Source: Myrica gale (taxonomy: Eukaryota; Streptophyta; Magnoliopsida; Fagales; Myricaceae). Taken from it: a DNA stretch of 64,000 nt. Below the pieces are notes generated by a model that was not told the origin of the DNA, searched no databases, and worked only from the letters and a program-made list of their open reading frames with translations. Every line of letters begins with the position of its first letter. Positions within the stretch are counted from its first letter, which is position 1. Shown one piece after another: positions 60,800-64,000 of this stretch. The stretch is from contig OZ005603.1 of NCBI GenBank assembly GCA_963930655.1, positions 24,938,201 through 25,002,200 of the forward strand, read 5' to 3'. The translations under genes were made by a program, and so were the position numbers.

Positions 60800-61917
60800 T
60801 TACAGATGACATTTCTTGTCTAGCTCCTTCGATATTTCTGCTCGTAACTGCTCTTGTTCCTTTCGCATGCGCTCTTCATGCTCCACTCGCATGCGCTCTT
60901 GCTCCATTTTCATGCTCTTCTCCTGCTCCAACCGGATGCGCTCTTGCTCCACCCGCTGCTCCTCACGGTGGTCCCTCAGCGTGGCCACCATCTCAGCTTG
61001 TTTCTTCGCAAATTCTTGCAAGTCTTTTTCTCTTGCAGCTCTCATCGCTTCTATCTCATCCCTTGCCTTTGCTAGCTGGTGCTGTAGATCAGAAGATTGT
61101 GTAGTCAAAGTTGATGAAGGTGGAGGCTTAACCGCGTGTCCTAAAACCCGAACATATCCCGACTTCTTGCCCAATATCTCCGAATATACTTCAAGTTCGG
61201 TGTAAGTCTTTCCTTCTAAATCACACTGGTGCTGGAAGGTATCCATCCGTTCCTGAAAAATGGTAATAATTACCAGAAACATTAAAGTAGATAAATATAC
61301 ATAAATTAGATTAAAATGAAAACGACTTACATAAATTTCTCTTGCTCCTTCTGAGGTCCAAATCTCATCTTTGTTTGTATAATTCTTTTTATACAGCTCT
61401 GCAGGAATGATATCGCCGCTTTCTTGAGTTTTCTAAATTTCCCTCATGTGTTCCCGGTACTACAATACCACTATTCTGAGTTCTCCGACGTTCTTCCCGT
61501 TGTACTGTATGATATCTACATCCGTTCATAACACATGCAGAATAACGCATCACTCGTGTATCAGGCCCACGTGCCAGTGAATACAATTCATCGATCGATG
61601 TACATGGATTTTGAGATCGTAATTTTTGAACCTACAAAAATATTACAAGTTCATTAAAAAAAAGACACGATATTAATTTTAATGACTTCTAAAAATAAGA
61701 CTTACTCGCCTTAAGAACCAATCCGGAAATTGTTCCTCATGCATACTAGAAATGTTGGAAACTCCTTGCGCGCGAAGTTTGTCCATGTGTTCACTGTAAC
61801 GATAAAGTTAATCAACGACTGTTTATCTTGAAAAAACATACATGTATATCTTTTTACTTACTTTAAGTACACGCTGATGTCTTTGCAATTGTTCAACACA
61901 AACCATCGATCGTGGAC
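60800..61917 (-). pseudogene. CACTA transposase, C-terminal exons
   Basis: Exons read on the minus strand: 61862-61917 (VHDRWFVLNNCKDISVYL), 61706-61793 (EHMDKLRAQGVSNIS and EEQFPDWFLRR), about 61420-61631 (LARGPDTRVMRYSACVMNGC and REERRRTQNSGIVV), 61331-61420 (ELYKKNYTNKDEIWTSEGAR) and 60800-61252 (YSEILGKKSGYVRVLGHAVK, then a coiled coil rich in EEQRVEQERIRLEQE). The first three match the end of TNP2-like proteins and the last two a Ptta/En-Spm TNPA-like protein. The borders are GT-AG. Between the third and fourth pieces (about 61410) the frame shifts by one, so this copy is probably inactive unless an intron is used there. The catalytic part of TNP2 would lie further right and is not seen. 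Confidence 0.75.
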
Positions 61918-61928
61918 CTAATTATAAA

Positions 61929-62672
61929 AAAACCAGATTTTACCCTAACAAATGACTTAATTATTAAAATTAAATTACTAATAATGTCATCTTAATACTT
62001 AATTCATTCTTATGACTAGTAATCATGTGTTAAATAAGCGTTATGTCACTAGTTTCTAACATCTTAATACTTAACTCATACTAACAAGTGCACTCCCCAT
62101 CTATAATGCAACATGTACAACTTATACATGCTTTCCTAAATACGAATTATATGCACGTGATATATTGTTATGTAATCTAAATACATTATAACACACTTTG
62201 TTAATATATATTTTTATAATTATAATCATTTAAACTCATATTATTCAATAAAATGAAGATAAAATGTAACGATCGATTGATATAAGTAGCGATTGATCGT
62301 ATATAAAGACCAAAACGACGACGGATAATACCGACTAATCGCTACATACCAGCGATCGATCGGTACAGATGACCAAAATGACGACGCATGCATGACATAC
62401 AAACGATCCATCGATAGCAAATATTAAACGACACCGTTAACACACGATCGATCGGTAATTGACCCATTACGCGACGTGTTGCGTCGATGGATCATCTCAA
62501 AAAGCACGTTCGATCGTCACTTCTGTATAAAACGACGACGCATGTATTTCATTCTAACGATCCATCGGTATCCTTTCGACACGATCGATCGGTATCCTAA
62601 TTATCAAAATACAGAATTTACCCTAACAAATGACTTAATTATTAAAATTAAATTTCTACTAATGTCATCTTA
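61929..62672. repeat. 65-base direct repeat bracketing a second GATCGATCGG array
   Basis: TTTACCCTAACAAATGACTT with its following AATTATTAAAATTAAATT and AATGTCATCTTAATAC occurs at about 61935-61997 and again at about 62611-62672, nearly unchanged. Between them at 62270-62600 are about nine more GATCGATCGG or GATCCATCG motifs. Confidence 0.8.
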
Positions 62673-63012
62673 ATACATAAATAATAATATTGGTCACAAC
62701 TTATATATTTTTATATTTCTAATCATTTAACATCACATTATATAATTAATAAATAGTAATATTGGTCACATTATTAAATTCTTATATTACTTATTTGATC
62801 GACTACTTATTTCGTTACTTTCGCCGACCAAATGGGTATATTGGTCATTTTACGAATATAAGTGTATATGTCATGATATACAAATAAAAAACAATTAAAA
62901 TGTAATCAAAGTTACTACATTTTACAGATAAACACAAATGTCTCGAATGTATAACTAAAATAAAAAATCTAAATGTATGTCTGAAATAGATAAAAAACAA
63001 AATAAAAATACA

Positions 63013-64000
63013 TCAACGTGCAATATCATCGCAGAAAGTGTCCAAGTCATCAGGAATATCTCCGAGAATAATAGGTGCCTCTGCCTCCGTCTTGAAATCA
63101 TCCAGAGTCTTCTTAATTTCTTCCAGGTGCTCGTTGAAGTCTGACATATGAGTCACGACCGACTTGTTGCGTAGCATTGTCACAGTGCACTCCCCATTGA
63201 AGGTGGTCCGGAGATCTTTCACCTCCTCCTCCAACGACTGCACCTGCCTCTCAAGAGGTTGTAGAGCGGCTTTCACAGTTACGCTAACACGGCTGACGAG
63301 GTCCGAAAATAGCTGGGCCACTCAGAGAGGAGGCACTGCAGGTGCTCTCGACTCGAGAGGGACCTCTGACGCTGATGTAGAAGGTTGTGCTGCCCCCTCT
63401 GCGGCCGCTGCTGCTCTACAAGCAAACCGTCGAGTCAATGCCCCCTGCTCCTGGATAGAGCGAACTTGTTCAGCGCGCTCTTAACCCCCTTACGAGTATC
63501 CTCAGCAGTGATCATAACACCTTTCGAAATGAGGAACTGAGTTAGAAACACGTCGTATGAGAGACTATATTCCTTAATTCCCCAAGCCTCATCCATAATC
63601 AGCTCGAACATGTACATTGGAAAATCTATCGATGTCTGCTGACCCAGTAAGAGCATGCAGTGAGCTCTCGGAAACGTGCACTCGGTAGAATGAGTCTGTC
63701 ATCGACGTTCGTCGTCCAGATAAGGTGCAAAATCCGCCAAAACACACTGAACTCACTCTGCTTGATTATGCTGCCAACCACTGCAGAGGTCTTCCCCGTC
63801 TTCAGAGTCCATAAGTCCTGCTCTGATGTCCTCTACTCATCCATCAAAGGAACCGCTGGGAAGCTGGGGCTACTAGGCTGAGGGCAGTGCAGGAAATCGA
63901 CAACGACGTCTGTTGAGAACATGAACTGTACTCCTCGCACCTCCATCTGCACCTCAGGTGCTCTGGCTACCGAGATAAGCGACAAAAAAAATTCGTGCAC
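63013..64000 (-). pseudogene. Plant transposon protein (Transposase_32-like) remnant
   Basis: Minus-strand pieces read QFMFSTDVVVDFLHCPQP (about 63890), FSVFWRILHLIW (about 63750), then in another frame MYMFELIMDEAWGIKEYSLS and YDVFLTQFLISKGVMI (63500-63630), the pattern of the plant Transposase_32 family. An in-frame stop at about 63840 and a frameshift near 63670 break it. The piece 63013-63321 has a coiled coil (LERQVQSLEEEVKDL) and an acidic end (ILGDIPDDLDTFCDD), which fits the C-terminus of such proteins. It continues beyond the window. Confidence 0.55.

Larger units (their letters stand above)
59927..64000 (-). mobile_element. CACTA transposon with transposase, right end outside the window
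   Basis: The left end CACTACAAAAAAAATGAC is followed by a hairpin of TTTTAGTGAC and TTACTAAAAGTC words and then an array of GATCGATCGG variants (60120-60545), the expected subterminal transposase sites. Minus-strand exons typical of plant CACTA transposases follow (60800-61917). A second array lies at 62270-62600. The right terminus was not found by 64000, so the extent is open. The terminal part (from about 62880) may be a separate element. Confidence 0.75.

Noticed and set aside
1-64000. CRISPR arrays, bacterial operons or organelle inserts
   Set aside because: No regularly spaced direct repeats with unique spacers, no prokaryotic gene layout and no recognisable plastid or mitochondrial genes were seen.

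Overview
This is a plant nuclear window, AT-rich, intron-rich and crowded with transposable elements. The host genes (an AP2/TOE-type factor with a miR172 site, a REVEILLE8-type MYB and Mediator subunit 4) point to a eudicot. The species cannot be fixed from the sequence alone.

Layout. 1-10.9 kb is a nested retrotransposon graveyard: a deleted Ty1/copia element sits in a Ty3/gypsy element, and the gypsy element is split by a TIR element that itself holds a solo LTR. A second solo LTR lies further on, all read on the minus strand. 10.9-17.0 kb holds a tandem duplication followed by three small exons that join into a candidate 61-residue protein. A 2.1-kb CACTA element sits in its second intron. 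17.2-29.7 kb is a DNA-transposon field: a foldback element, a Pack-CACTA element carrying host-like exons that splice into an uninterrupted 235-codon frame, a hAT MITE with an exact 8-bp target duplication, a foldback MITE with an exact 9-bp duplication, and a deleted hAT element.

32.0-34.7 kb is a complete ten-exon AP2/TOE gene (492 residues) on the minus strand, with a MITE in its upstream region. 35-48 kb is mostly AT-rich spacer with MITEs, LTR scraps and L1-type LINE fragments. 48.3-49.6 kb is a single-exon MED4 gene, and 51.4-54.4 kb an eight-exon RVE8-type gene (295 residues) with one GC-AG intron. 54.7-59.9 kb is spacer with MITEs. From 59.9 kb to the window end there is a third, larger CACTA element with degraded transposase exons and arrays of a GATCGATCGG-type motif, followed by a degraded plant transposon ORF.

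The three host genes are regulators (flowering and phase change, circadian clock, RNA polymerase II Mediator) and show no operon-like link. The strongest new material is in the transposons: gene-capturing CACTA elements, a related set of foldback MITEs with intact target duplications, and a possible microprotein gene split by a CACTA insertion.
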